Assembly (NCBI GenBank): GCA_035628915.1
Contig: DASPIW010000035.1
Span: 1-64,000 of the forward strand
Source of the DNA: JARBUG01 sp035628915
Lineage (GTDB): Bacteria; Bacillota; Sulfobacillia; Symbiobacteriales; Symbiobacteriaceae
Direction: 5' to 3'
DNA length: 64,000 nt
Positions 15,468 to 25,229 of the stretch are shown in pieces. Under the pieces are notes generated by a model, which saw only the letters and a program-made list of their open reading frames with translations, was not told the origin of the DNA and made no database searches. Numbering within the stretch: the stretch's first letter is position 1; every line of letters starts with the position of its first letter. The position numbers were made by a program, and so were the translations under genes.

Positions 15468-17454
15468 AGCGCGCCTTCTCACGAATCAGGTCGCTGAAGG
15501 CGTCGGCCAGCCCGCCTTCCTGCTCGATGCCCCAGGCCGTCAGCCCGCACTCGGCCAGAATCAGGCGGCCACGGCAGCGCCGCACCAGGGCCTTCGCCGT
15601 CCGGGCCGCATTGGCCTGGCGGGACTTCTTATTGAGCCCGTCGGTCCAGCGGTTCCCTTCTTCCCAGCGCCGGGACAGGACATGCGGGTTGGCCAGCTCC
15701 TTGACGTCGCTGGGATACCAGCCGTCGCTGGAGAGGTCGACCCAGAGCTGATACTGGCTCGTCAGCCGGCTGCTCAGGTACGCGAACGGCGTGGCCAGTG
15801 TGATGTCGTCTTTGGCCGGGTCGTACGCCTCCAGGGGCTCAGCGGCGACGGTGCCTTCCGTCAGCATTTTGATGTACTCGCTGCCATAGGCCTGCTCGCC
15901 AAACCGCTCCATGGCCTGGCGGAAACGATGCGCCGACACCAGAAGCTGCTGGCACGCGTGAAGCTGCTCGGGGCGCAGGTCGCCTACCAGGGGCGCCATC
16001 ACTTCAGCGACGGCGGCCTGGGCGAATTCGTCGGTCCCCCACTCCTTGCGGCGGGCGTCAGTCACCCAATGGCGCAGGTACTCGTAGGCTTCCGACCGTT
16101 CGAACCCTACACGCCGGCGCAGGCCCGCCTCGTCGAGGTCGGGCAGGTCGCCCGACCGCCAGACGGCGTCGCCCAGAATCGAAGCCCGCACCGGGTCCAG
16201 GCGCAGTAAGAGCTGCATGGCGTTGCTGAAGCTGCCCGCCGAGTCCCGGGGAATCTTCCAGTGTGGATGGACCAGGCCGGCCAGAGTGATGATCGCCCGG
16301 GCATAGGGCTCGTCGACCAGGCGGCGGCTGAGGCTGAGGTTCTGCACCTTGATGCCCCGGGCGCCCAGCGCCTGCCGGGCAGTCACTTCCAGGGCCTTGT
16401 CGACGTGCGGGGTAATCACGGCGATCCCCCCGGCGGGAATCCCGCGGTCCACCATGGCGACAATGCGGTCGATCACCTGGGTGATCATCTCGCCGCGCAG
16501 GTCCGCCGAAATGTGGTCTTCCACGATCTCCCGGAATTTGGCCCGCTGCTTGCGCTCCCCACCGACGCGCAGGGCGAGCGCCTCGCCGAAGGCAAACGCC
16601 TCGGGCGAGCAAGTGTGGGAACCATTCAGCTCGATGGTTTCGGCACCGGGGGTCACGAAACGCTGGCGGGCCGACAGGGGATCGGCGCCCATGAAGCCGC
16701 TGTGGCCGCCGTCGGTGCCGAACGTGTACACGACCTGGTCCATCTGCATGGCGAGGGCGGCGAGGAAGTCCTGCTCAGCGGCGACGGTTTCATCAAGATC
16801 ATCGACCAGCAGGTAGCGATAGCGCCCCCGCAGGTGCTCCAGGTAGTGCGGATGCTCCAACAGCACCCGCGTGAAAAGGTGAAGCGACAGGCCGTAGTCA
16901 AGAAGGCCCGCCAGGAGGCACTGCTCCCGGAAGACCTCCAGCAGGCCGTGGATCAAATCGTAAAGACGCGCCTTCTCCTGCCGGTCGGCCGTTGCCAGGC
17001 GCCGGGCCATTTCGGCCGGCGTAAGGCCGGAAGCGGAGGCAACCGTCGAGAGGTTGCTGGCGATCTGAATGGCAATCCGCTGGGGACTCGCTTTCACCAA
17101 ATGGCCAAAGTCCATCTCCACGGGCTCCACCAGGCCGCGCATCAAATGATGGGCGATTTCGACGTTCAGGAACTCCGGTCGAACCCAGTGAAGGAGGACC
17201 GGGACGACATCCTGGACCGGCGCCCAGAAGAGATTCAGCTCCCGCTGAATAAAGCCGAAAAAGCTGTGGGCTTCAATCGGCCCGTGGGTTTCCAGCTTGA
17301 GGCCCCGGCGCCAGAGCGAGGTCTGGGCGGCGCCCGCGGTGAGCACCAGCACCTGGTCGGTGCGGGCGCCGCCCCGGACCAGCTGATAGTACCGCTGCAT
17401 GAGCGCGGTGGTCTTGCCGGCGCCCGTCGCGCCGAGTATCACGGTCGGCCTCAT
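15466..17454 (-). CDS. UvrD-like ATPase with degenerate helicase motifs
   Basis: The ATG at 17454 follows AGGGGAGGTG. The 662-residue protein begins with a Walker A loop GATGAGKTTA (residues 8-17) and has a Walker B-like YLLVDDLDETVAAEQDF (about 213), where SF1 helicases have DExxD. Further along, GIAVITPHVDKALEVTARQ resembles motif IV, but the motif V-VI region (LATPFAYLSSRLTSQYQLWVDLSS) lacks the usual arginine fingers in the form I expect. It reads like the second, partly degenerate motor or scaffold subunit found in AddB-type or RecC-like partners, but without a nuclease domain. Near neighbours are a complete UvrD-type helicase and a separate Fe-S nuclease. The family assignment is by motif only. 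Confidence 0.65.
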   Translation of the reverse strand: MRPTVILGATGAGKTTALMQRYYQLVRGGARTDQVLVLTAGAAQTSLWRRGLKLETHGPIEAHSFFGFIQRELNLFWAPVQDVVPVLLHWVRPEFLNVEIAHHLMRGLVEPVEMDFGHLVKASPQRIAIQIASNLSTVASASGLTPAEMARRLATADRQEKARLYDLIHGLLEVFREQCLLAGLLDYGLSLHLFTRVLLEHPHYLEHLRGRYRYLLVDDLDETVAAEQDFLAALAMQMDQVVYTFGTDGGHSGFMGADPLSARQRFVTPGAETIELNGSHTCSPEAFAFGEALALRVGGERKQRAKFREIVEDHISADLRGEMITQVIDRIVAMVDRGIPAGGIAVITPHVDKALEVTARQALGARGIKVQNLSLSRRLVDEPYARAIITLAGLVHPHWKIPRDSAGSFSNAMQLLLRLDPVRASILGDAVWRSGDLPDLDEAGLRRRVGFERSEAYEYLRHWVTDARRKEWGTDEFAQAAVAEVMAPLVGDLRPEQLHACQQLLVSAHRFRQAMERFGEQAYGSEYIKMLTEGTVAAEPLEAYDPAKDDITLATPFAYLSSRLTSQYQLWVDLSSDGWYPSDVKELANPHVLSRRWEEGNRWTDGLNKKSRQANAARTAKALVRRCRGRLILAECGLTAWGIEQEGGLADAFSDLIREKAR

Positions 17455-17563
17455 CGCGCCGCACCTCCCCTACCCTGTAAGTACGCCTGCGGAGCGATAA
17501 TTCCTCTCACCAGGCGACGTCCACCGACGCGCTCCCCATTGTTTGGACCGAACGTAAGCCTGC

Positions 17564-18913
17564 TCACCAGGGGGTAGCGAGCCGCTCCAGCAGCCGTCCG
17601 TAGGCCAGCTTGCCCCGCTCCCAGCTGGTCAGCCGGAAAAACTCGTCCGGACCGTGGATGTTCTCGTCATCCAGCCCAAATCCAAAAAGCAGCGTGTCGG
17701 CGCCCAACTCCTCCCGGAACAGGGCGCAGACCGGAATCGTGGCGCCCATTCGCACCTGGATGGGCGCCTTGCCGTACACCTCGGTCAACACCTCCGCCGC
17801 AGCCCGGTTGGCCGGGTGGTCCGTCGGCATGCTGTAGGCCCGGGCCGTTCCCGGCAATCGCTCCACCCGGGCTCGCACACCCGGTGGAGCACACCGGGCG
17901 ACGTGTTCCTCCACCAGCCCGAGGATTCGTTCCGGGTCCTGCCCATCCACCAGGCGGCAGGTGACAGAGGCCCGCGCCTCGGCGGGGATGATGGCGGCCC
18001 TGCTGCCACCCCGGATTTCGTGGACTTCCAGCGTGGGGCGCATCCAGCTTCGCTCCAGCGTCGAGTAGCCCGCCTCGCCGAAGACCTGGTCCACGCCTAG
18101 CTCTGCCGCATACGACCGCTCGCAGAAGGGCGCCATGCCCACAAGCACCCGGTCGGCACCGGCGGGCGGAGCCACGCCAGCGTAGAAGCCGGTCACGGCA
18201 ACCCGCCCGTTCGGCCTGCGCATGGAATCGAGTAGGCGGACCAATGCGTGAATGGGATTCTGCACGGTGCCGCCGTACACGCCTGAGTGCAGGTCCGTAG
18301 CCGGGCCCCGCACGACCAGATCAAAGGCGCACAGGCCCCGGCACGCGAGCGTCAGGGCCGGCTGGTCCTCCGCCCACTGCCCGCCGTCCGCACTGACGAC
18401 CAGATCACAATCCAGAAGCGGACGGTTGGCCGCGACAAAGGGCGGCAACTCCGGGCTCCCCACCTCTTCCTGCCCCTCGAAGCAGAACCGCAGGTTGACC
18501 GGCAGGCGGCCGTGCGCTTTCAGCAAAGCCTCCGCAGCAAGGATGGGAATCAACATGTTCCCTTTGTCATCCGATGCGCCCCGGGCGTAAATGCGCCCTC
18601 CAATGACCTCTGGCGCAAAGGGGGGATGGCTCCAGCGCTCGGCGGCGCCGGCAGGCTCCACGTCGTAATGCCCGTAAATCAGCACCGTGGGGCGCCCCGG
18701 CGCGTGGAGCCAGTCGGCGTATACGATTGGCGGCCGCACAGCCACATGCTCAAGCCCAGCCTCCTGCAGGCGGCGGGCCACCCAGTGCGCCGCCCGCTCC
18801 ACTTCGCTGTGGTGCGACGGGAGCCCGCTGACGCTGGGAATCCGCAGGAACTCCATCAGCTCAGTCAGGTGCCGCTCCCGGTTCGCGAGCAGGTACTGTT
18901 CCCACTCCTTCAT
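17564..18913 (-). CDS. M20 family dipeptidase/metallopeptidase
   Basis: The ATG at 18913 follows GGAGGTGGGG; a GTG/TTG start seven codons earlier overlaps that site. The 449-residue product carries the M20 metal-site motifs: IYGHYDVEP (His and Asp, about 83), ASDDKGNM (bridging Asp, about 117), GQEEVGS (catalytic and ligand Glu, about 149) and LHSGVYGGTVQNP (dimerisation-domain His, about 213). It matches the cytosolic di-zinc dipeptidase/acetylornithine-deacetylase-like group that cleaves dipeptides or N-acyl amino acids. It is monocistronic; the substrate is not predictable. Confidence 0.9.
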   Translation of the reverse strand: MKEWEQYLLANRERHLTELMEFLRIPSVSGLPSHHSEVERAAHWVARRLQEAGLEHVAVRPPIVYADWLHAPGRPTVLIYGHYDVEPAGAAERWSHPPFAPEVIGGRIYARGASDDKGNMLIPILAAEALLKAHGRLPVNLRFCFEGQEEVGSPELPPFVAANRPLLDCDLVVSADGGQWAEDQPALTLACRGLCAFDLVVRGPATDLHSGVYGGTVQNPIHALVRLLDSMRRPNGRVAVTGFYAGVAPPAGADRVLVGMAPFCERSYAAELGVDQVFGEAGYSTLERSWMRPTLEVHEIRGGSRAAIIPAEARASVTCRLVDGQDPERILGLVEEHVARCAPPGVRARVERLPGTARAYSMPTDHPANRAAAEVLTEVYGKAPIQVRMGATIPVCALFREELGADTLLFGFGLDDENIHGPDEFFRLTSWERGKLAYGRLLERLATPW

Positions 18914-19068
18914 GCGCCGGCCCCCCACCTCCAAGCCGACTGGAACCTACCACTTCCTTTCTTCCAGTTTTTGGTATGAACTTCCTGCCCGATGCGCAGC
19001 GAAAACCCGCGCCGGGCGGACAGGCCACCCCGCATATCATTGCAGTATGAAAGGGGAGAGGCCGGACA

Positions 19069-19485
19069 GTGGCAGACCGACCACCTGACCCCCGTTCCCT
19101 CCTGTGGGCCCGGCGGGACGATTACTTGCTGGGGTGCTTCCTTTCGCTCGGGCTCGTACTGCTCAGCGGCGTACCGCTGCTCTTTTTCGCGGGCGGCGAG
19201 CCGGCGGCCATCGCCTGCGTGCTAGCCGGGTGTTGGCTGGCGTCGGCGACCGGCCTCAAAGCGATGGCGATTCAGCGGGACCTGCGCGAAGGGGTCGTCA
19301 CCGAGCGCTGCCGCGTTGTGGGCGTTATGGCGCTGCGGCGGGAAGTGCTGTCCGTTCGGACTTCCCGGGGGACAGTGCTGCTGGCCAACAACACCGGGCG
19401 AGCCGGGCGGGAACTGGCAAGGCGCTGGGTAAGGCTGACGTATGCCCCGAACGCGGCGCTGGCACTCCGGGCGGAGGATGACTGA
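19069..19485 (+). CDS. Small membrane protein, 138 aa
   Basis: The GTG follows AAAGGGGAGAGG. Residues about 20-40 and 45-65 form two membrane helices separated by a short turn (GGEP); the C-terminal 75 residues are soluble, rich in arginine, and predicted to form a small beta-domain (VVGVMALRREVLSVRTSRG...). I do not recognise the family. It has no close same-strand neighbour. Confidence 0.6.
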   Translation: MADRPPDPRSLLWARRDDYLLGCFLSLGLVLLSGVPLLFFAGGEPAAIACVLAGCWLASATGLKAMAIQRDLREGVVTERCRVVGVMALRREVLSVRTSRGTVLLANNTGRAGRELARRWVRLTYAPNAALALRAEDD

Positions 19486-19567
19486 ACGAAGGCCCGCGGG
19501 GATAGCCGCTTATTGTCTGGGGTCATACTAGAAGCGGCAGGGCGGGCAGCCGGTTGCGAATCGGAAC

Positions 19568-19684
19568 TCAGAATCCGAACAGCCGAGTTACAATCCCTGG
19601 AAGCAGATCGTGCAAGAAGAGCTTGATCGCCTCGGTGAAAGCAACCACGGTCAGGGCCACGAGCACCTTCTCCTTGGCCGACAC
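19568..19684 (-). CDS. Very small membrane protein, 38 aa
   Basis: A GTG at 19684 is preceded by AAAGAGGTGG at normal spacing; the longer in-frame reading upstream crosses a terminator and is unlikely. The peptide is mostly one hydrophobic helix (KVLVALTVVAFTEAIKLFL) ending GIVTRLFGF. Small single-helix proteins of this kind are often membrane regulators or spore-associated, but no function can be assigned. It is supported only by ribosome site and composition. Confidence 0.45.
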   Translation of the reverse strand: MSAKEKVLVALTVVAFTEAIKLFLHDLLPGIVTRLFGF

Positions 19685-19773
19685 CGGACCACCTCTTTCG
19701 AGAGAATTCCGGCCCCGCCTCTGCCGTCTACTTACTTCTACACCGCAACCCCGAACTCCTGTTCGTTGTTGGG

Positions 19774-19811
19774 AAAAAGCCCTGAGACTTCCAGAAGTCT
19801 CAGGGCTTTTT
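19774..19811 (-). terminator. Strong terminator after the fadNAE genes
   Basis: A perfect 18-bp stem (19774-19791 / 19794-19811) flanked by A5 and T5, so it can work on both strands. It lies just after the acyl-CoA dehydrogenase stop codon. Confidence 0.9.
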
Positions 19812-19819
19812 CTCACGAG

Positions 19820-21589
19820 CTACACCACGTACGCTTCCTTATCGAGCACCCTCTCCGCGATCTTCCGCTTCAGGGCGATGGTGTTGACCGGCGTGAAGCG
19901 CATCAACCGCTTCAGCACGCTCAACTGCGTCAGCAGCGTGTCGCCCTCCTCCTCGATAGACGGGAGGATGTTCCGCGCAAACGCCCCAATCCGCTCAAAC
20001 GCCTCCTGACAATAGACCCGGGCCATGTCGGGCTTCAGCCCCGGTTTGCCCGCAGCGATCGCCTTCAGCGCCCGTGCCACAGCGCTCTCCATGGCAAAGA
20101 CCTCAATGGCAATGTCGGCCACGCCGAGCAGCAGTTCCTGCTCATGCTCCAGGTTCAGCTGGAACTTCTGCACGCCCAGCCCGGCGAGCATCAGGAAGAC
20201 CTTCTTGGCCCGGTCGATCATATACCGCTCCTGGGCCAGAGGCGCCCCGTCATCTTCAAACGGCGACAGGTTCATCAGCTCATCCTGCAGGGCCATCATG
20301 GCAGGCATTAGCGGCAGCTCGCCCTTCATGGTCCGCCGGACCAGCGTGCCGGGAATCAGGAGCCGGTTGATCTCGTTGGTGCCCTCAAAAATCCGGTTGA
20401 TGCGGCTGTCGACGTACGCGGTTGCCACCTCGTACTCGTTCATATAGCCGTATCCGCCGTGAATCTGAACGGCTTCGTCCACCACAAAGTCGAAGGCCTC
20501 GGAGCCGAAGACCTTGTTGATGGAGCACTCCACCGCGTACTCCTCAATCCGCTTGCCGGCTTCCCGGATATCCGTGTCCACCAAGTCCAGATCGTGCAGG
20601 ACGCTGTCCAGCAGCCCGGCGGTCCGGTACGAAACCGACTCGGTCACGTAAGTCCGGACGTTCATGTCGGCCAGCTTCTGCTGAATCGCCCGGAACGTGG
20701 CAATGGGCTTGCCGAACTGGGCGCGGGTCTTGGCATAGTTGGCCGCCACTTCCAAAATGAACTTGCTCGACCCGCTGGTCGCCGCCGCCAGCTTCCACCG
20801 CCCAATGTTCAGGATGTTGAAGGCGATCACATGGCCCCGGCCGATTTCGCCGAGCAGGTTCTCCACGGGCGCCTTGCAGTCTTCCAGAATGAGCGTACAG
20901 GTGGATGATGCGTGCAGGCCCATTTTGTCCTCTTCCGGTCCTACGGAGACGCCGGGGAAAGTCCGCTCCACGATGAAGGCGGAGAACTTCTCCCCATCCA
21001 CCTTGGCATAGACCACGAACAGGTCCGCAAAGGCGGAGTTGGTGATCCACTGCTTGGTGCCGTTCAGGACCCAGTACTTGCCGTCCTCGCTCAGCTTCGC
21101 CGTGGTGCGGGCGCCCAGGGCGTCGGAGCCGCTCCCCGGCTCCGTCAGGGCATAGGCGGCCACCCATTCGCCACTCGCCAGCTTCGGCAGGTACTTCTCC
21201 TTCTGCGCCTTCGTGCCGAAATAGACGATGGGCAGCGTGCCGATGCCGGTGTGGGCCATCAGCGTGACGGCGAACGAGCCGCCCCGCGGGAACTCCTCGG
21301 AGGCGACGGTGGCTGTCACTTTGTCGAGCCCCAGGCCGCCAAACTCCTCTGGGATCTGAAGGCCGAGCAGGCCCAGGTCACCGGCTTCCTTCATGAGGGG
21401 CCGGGAGACGGCGGGCTTGTTAGCCTCAATCTCCTTGATCTTGCCGTGGGCCTTCTTGGCAAAGTCACGGGAAGTTTGGGCGATCATCTTCTGTTCTTCA
21501 TTCAGATCCTCAGGGGTGAACACATCGGCCGGGTTGGCCGTCTGCAGCAGGAACGACCCACCCTTGATCAACGCCTTGGTCTCAGCCAT
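19820..21589 (-). CDS. fadE: Acyl-CoA dehydrogenase FadE-type
   Basis: The 589-residue flavoenzyme has an N-terminal helical domain, the middle-domain signatures YALTEPGSGSDALG (about 150) and WITNSAFADLF, and the C-terminal catalytic-base region IFEGTNEINRLLI with its Glu (about 405). About 150 further residues form an extension, as in Bacillus FadE (YusJ), which is the same length. It oxidises acyl-CoA to enoyl-CoA, passing electrons to ETF. It is the last gene of a fadN-fadA-fadE run with gaps of only 16-18 bases, and a strong terminator follows. Confidence 0.93.
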   Translation of the reverse strand: MAETKALIKGGSFLLQTANPADVFTPEDLNEEQKMIAQTSRDFAKKAHGKIKEIEANKPAVSRPLMKEAGDLGLLGLQIPEEFGGLGLDKVTATVASEEFPRGGSFAVTLMAHTGIGTLPIVYFGTKAQKEKYLPKLASGEWVAAYALTEPGSGSDALGARTTAKLSEDGKYWVLNGTKQWITNSAFADLFVVYAKVDGEKFSAFIVERTFPGVSVGPEEDKMGLHASSTCTLILEDCKAPVENLLGEIGRGHVIAFNILNIGRWKLAAATSGSSKFILEVAANYAKTRAQFGKPIATFRAIQQKLADMNVRTYVTESVSYRTAGLLDSVLHDLDLVDTDIREAGKRIEEYAVECSINKVFGSEAFDFVVDEAVQIHGGYGYMNEYEVATAYVDSRINRIFEGTNEINRLLIPGTLVRRTMKGELPLMPAMMALQDELMNLSPFEDDGAPLAQERYMIDRAKKVFLMLAGLGVQKFQLNLEHEQELLLGVADIAIEVFAMESAVARALKAIAAGKPGLKPDMARVYCQEAFERIGAFARNILPSIEEEGDTLLTQLSVLKRLMRFTPVNTIALKRKIAERVLDKEAYVV

Positions 21590-21605
21590 CCCGCTTACCT
21601 CCTCG

Positions 21606-22784
21606 TTAGTTCACGAACTCCAGCACACCCGCCGCCCCCATGCCGCCGCCAACACACATCGTCACCAGTCCGTACTTCGCCTGCCGCCGCATCGCTTCGT
21701 GGATGATGGAGACCGTCAGCCGGGCGCCCGAGCAGCCCAGGGGATGCCCCAGGGCAATGGCGCCGCCGTTGACGTTCACCTTCTCCATGTCAAACTCAAG
21801 CTGGCGGCAGACGGCGATTGACTGCGACGCAAAGGCCTCGTTCAATTCGATCAGATCAAGATCCTGAAGCCGCACGCCGGCCAGCTTCAGCGCCTTGGGC
21901 ACCGCCGCCACCGGCCCGATGCCCATCACATCCGGATCGACGCCCCCCACGGCGAACGACCGGAAGAAAGCCAGGGGCTTTACGCCCAATTCCTCGGCCT
22001 TATCGAGGCTCATCACGACCACGGCGGCGGCGCCGTCGGTGGTCTGGCTGGAGTTGCCGGCGGTGACGTTGCCCTTGGCGGCGAAGGCGGGCTTCAGCTT
22101 CGCCAGCGCCTCCAGGGAAGTATCCCGCCGGACGCCCTCATCCGTATCGAAGGTGAACTCCCTTTCGACGGCCTTCTTGCCGTCGAAGGTGACTTCCTTG
22201 ACCTTGATGGGGGCAATCTCAGCCTTGAACCGGCCGGCGTCAATCGCCGCCGCGGCCCGCTGATGCGACCGCACCGCGAACTCATCGCAATCCTGCCGTG
22301 CTACGCCCCACCGGGCACAGACGTTCTCGGCCGTATGGCCCATCGAGATATAGAGCTGCGGATAGGTCTCGACAATTTCGGGATGGGGCCGGGGCGTATG
22401 GCCGCCCATAGGCACCCTGCTCATCGACTCGGTGCCGCCCGCGACGCAAATGTCGGCGCTGCCGGCTGCAATGAACTGCGCTGCGATCGCGATGGCGTTC
22501 AGGCCGCTGGAACAGAACCGGTTGATGGTGAACCCGGGGACGCTGGCGGGCAAGCCCGCCCGCATGGCAGCGATGCGGCCGAAGTTGAGACCCTGCTCGC
22601 CTTCGGGGAAGGCGCAGCCCATGACCACATCTTCCACCATGTGCGGCTGCACATTGGGGACACGGTTCAACGCCTCACGAATCACGGTGGCCGCCAGGTC
22701 CTCCGGCCGCACAGACTTGAGCGATCCCTTGGGCGCCTTGCCCTGGGCCAGGCGGGCGCCACTCACGATGACTGCTTCACGCAT
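21606..22784 (-). CDS. fadA: Acetyl-CoA C-acyltransferase (3-ketoacyl-CoA thiolase)
   Basis: The 392-residue thiolase shows the nucleophile NRFCSSGLNAI (about 88), the GHPLGCSGAR histidine motif (about 350) and the second-cysteine block CVGGGMGAA near the C-terminus. It cleaves 3-ketoacyl-CoA to acetyl-CoA and shortened acyl-CoA in the cytosol. Its gene lies 18 bases downstream of the hydratase/dehydrogenase gene and 16 bases before fadE, in the order known from the Bacillus fadNAE operon. Confidence 0.94.
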   Translation of the reverse strand: MREAVIVSGARLAQGKAPKGSLKSVRPEDLAATVIREALNRVPNVQPHMVEDVVMGCAFPEGEQGLNFGRIAAMRAGLPASVPGFTINRFCSSGLNAIAIAAQFIAAGSADICVAGGTESMSRVPMGGHTPRPHPEIVETYPQLYISMGHTAENVCARWGVARQDCDEFAVRSHQRAAAAIDAGRFKAEIAPIKVKEVTFDGKKAVEREFTFDTDEGVRRDTSLEALAKLKPAFAAKGNVTAGNSSQTTDGAAAVVVMSLDKAEELGVKPLAFFRSFAVGGVDPDVMGIGPVAAVPKALKLAGVRLQDLDLIELNEAFASQSIAVCRQLEFDMEKVNVNGGAIALGHPLGCSGARLTVSIIHEAMRRQAKYGLVTMCVGGGMGAAGVLEFVN

Positions 22785-22802
22785 GGTATTCGCCCACCTC
22801 CC

Positions 22803-25229
22803 TTAATTCCGCAGGGGCTTGCCGGTCTTGAGAATGTAGGCCATCCGCTGCTGCGTCTTCTTTTCGCCGCACAGCGAGAGGAACGCCTCACGCTCCAGAT
22901 CCAGCAGGTACTGCTCCGTCACGTACGTGCCGCCGGCGACCTTGCCGCCCGTCAGCACATAAGCCAGCTTCTTGCCGATGAGGCAGTCGTGCTCGGAAGC
23001 CCAGCCGCTCAGCCGCATGTTGTACAGGCCCAGCTCCAGCACCGCCCGGCCGCTGGGGCCAACCACGGGAATCATGGCCGGAAGGGGCGGGGTGTAGCCC
23101 TTGTTCGCCATCTCCAGCACGGCCTGCTTGGCTTCGTAAAGCTGGTGATCCTTATTGACGACGATGCGGTCCTTCTTCGTGAGATAGCCCAGGGCCCGCG
23201 ACTCGTGTGCGCTGGTGCCCACCTTCGCCAACCCGATTGTCTCAAAGACCTTGTTGATGATGGGCTGCAGGTCGAGGCCGGTGCCCGATGCCATCTGCGC
23301 CGCGCCGCCGAGGCCCCCGCCGCTGGCGGGGAGCCCCTCCAGCGATCGCATCAGCATCTCCTTATTGCCGCCGGCGCCCGGAATCAACCCGGCGCCCACT
23401 TCCACCAGCCCGATATACGACTCCGTGGCCGCCACGATCAGGTCGGCACCTGCCGAAAGTTCGAAGCCGCCGCCGAGGGTCATGCCGTACGGCGCCGCCA
23501 CCACCGGCTTCGGGCCGTACTTGAGGCCCATGAAAGCGTTCTGGAACTGGCGGGCCATCACTTCGATTTCGTCCCATTCCTCGTCCTGAGCTTCCATCAG
23601 CATCAGCATCAGGTTGGCGCCCACACAGAAGTTCTCGGTCTGGGCGCCGATGACCAGGCCCCGCCACTGCTCCTGGGTCGCCAGGATCTCGTTCGCCTGG
23701 CGGACCATGGAGATAACGTCGGGTCCGAGCGCAGTCTTGGGGGCGTGCGTCTCCAGGAGCAGCACGCCGTCGCCCATGTCGATGAGGCTCGCGCCCTTGT
23801 TCGCCTTGATCACCCGGTTCTGCGCCCGCAAAGCGTTGATGTCGATGATGCGGTCGTTCGCAGGGACAGGGCGGTACTCGCCCTTGAGGAAGTGGAACGT
23901 CGCTTCGGGCGTGCGCCGGTAGAAGCCGCCGGCCTCGGCCGCCGCCTTGACGAAGGCAGGCACTGCGGCGCCCTCGGCCTCCATGCGGGCGACCGACTTC
24001 GCAACCCCGATGGCGTCCCAGGTCTCGAACGGCCCGAGCTCCCAGTTGAAGCCCCATTTCATGGCGTTATCGACGGCGACCACGTCACCCGCGATTTCGC
24101 CCATCTTTTCGGCGGAGTAGAGAAGGGTCTGCTTGAGGACTTCCCAGAGGAACTTGCCGGCCCGGTCCTCGGCATATGCGATCGTCTTGATGCGCTGCTT
24201 GAGGTCGGTCAAAGGCTTCGCCGCTTCCAGGGAGGGGAAGTTCCCCTTCTTGCGGGGGCGATACTCCATGGTGGCCAGGTCCAGCGTGAGAATGGACTCG
24301 CCGTCCTTCTTGAAGAAGCCCTGGCCGGATTTCTGGCCCAGCCAGCCGCGCCGGACCATCTCCCGCAGGGGCTCGGGTATGGTGAACACGGCCGCCTCAG
24401 CAGCCACGGGGATGGTCGCCTTGCAGTTGTCGGCCACATGGACGAAGGTGTCCAGGCCCACCACGTCCAGCGTGCGGAAGGTAGCGGACTTGGGGCGCCC
24501 GATCACAGGCCCGGTGATGGCGTCGACTTCGTCGGCGCCGAGCTCCATCTGCTCCATGACCCGCAGCGTCATCATCATGCCGTAGGTGCCGATGCGGTTA
24601 GCGATGAAGTTGGGCGTATCTTTGGCTAGCACCACGCCCTTGCCCAGGGTCCGCTCGGCGAAGTCGGTCATGAAGGCGACAATACCCGGGTCGGTTCCGG
24701 GCAGCGGGATGATCTCCAGGAGCTTCATATAGCGGGGCGGGTTGAAGAAGTGGGTGCCCAGGAAGTGGCTGCGGAACTCGGCCGGCAGCCCTTCGGACAT
24801 CTTGTCGATGGAGATGCCGGAGGTGTTGGAGGAGATGATCATCCCGGGCTTCCAGAGGGCAGCGACGCGCTTCCAGAGTTCCTGTTTGATGGCCAGGTTC
24901 TCGATGATCGCTTCGACGACCCAGTCGCACTCGGCGACCTTGGGCAGGTCGTCCTCGAAGTTGCCGGGCGTAATCAGTTCGATTGCTTCTTTGGTGTAAA
25001 CGGGCGAGGGCTTCAGCGCGGCCAGTTTCGTAAGAGCGCCGGCCGCGAAGCGGTTGCGCACCGCTTTCGATTCCAGGGTGAGGCCTTTCCTGGCCTCGTC
25101 AGGGGTCAGTTCTTTGGGGACGATGTCCAGGAGCAGACTGGGGATGCCGACGTTGGCGAGATGCGCCGCAATCTGGGCGCCCATCACGCCGGCGCCGAGC
25201 ACTGCTGCCTTGCGGATCGCCTTGGGCAT
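22803..25229 (-). CDS. fadN: 3-hydroxyacyl-CoA dehydrogenase/enoyl-CoA hydratase (FadN-type)
   Basis: The ATG at 25229 follows AAAGGAGGGG; a longer frame upstream lies in non-coding GC-rich DNA. The 808-residue bifunctional enzyme starts with a Rossmann NAD site (VLGAGVMGAQIAAHLA), continues through the 3HCDH C-terminal domains (about 190-430), and carries a crotonase-fold hydratase domain at the C-terminus (about 480-690; GMTLGGGFELSAGADL and GLVEVGAGLIPGAGG). The dehydrogenase-first order is the Bacillus FadN arrangement and not that of E. coli FadB. It is the first gene of the fadNAE unit. Confidence 0.94.
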   Translation of the reverse strand: MPKAIRKAAVLGAGVMGAQIAAHLANVGIPSLLLDIVPKELTPDEARKGLTLESKAVRNRFAAGALTKLAALKPSPVYTKEAIELITPGNFEDDLPKVAECDWVVEAIIENLAIKQELWKRVAALWKPGMIISSNTSGISIDKMSEGLPAEFRSHFLGTHFFNPPRYMKLLEIIPLPGTDPGIVAFMTDFAERTLGKGVVLAKDTPNFIANRIGTYGMMMTLRVMEQMELGADEVDAITGPVIGRPKSATFRTLDVVGLDTFVHVADNCKATIPVAAEAAVFTIPEPLREMVRRGWLGQKSGQGFFKKDGESILTLDLATMEYRPRKKGNFPSLEAAKPLTDLKQRIKTIAYAEDRAGKFLWEVLKQTLLYSAEKMGEIAGDVVAVDNAMKWGFNWELGPFETWDAIGVAKSVARMEAEGAAVPAFVKAAAEAGGFYRRTPEATFHFLKGEYRPVPANDRIIDINALRAQNRVIKANKGASLIDMGDGVLLLETHAPKTALGPDVISMVRQANEILATQEQWRGLVIGAQTENFCVGANLMLMLMEAQDEEWDEIEVMARQFQNAFMGLKYGPKPVVAAPYGMTLGGGFELSAGADLIVAATESYIGLVEVGAGLIPGAGGNKEMLMRSLEGLPASGGGLGGAAQMASGTGLDLQPIINKVFETIGLAKVGTSAHESRALGYLTKKDRIVVNKDHQLYEAKQAVLEMANKGYTPPLPAMIPVVGPSGRAVLELGLYNMRLSGWASEHDCLIGKKLAYVLTGGKVAGGTYVTEQYLLDLEREAFLSLCGEKKTQQRMAYILKTGKPLRN

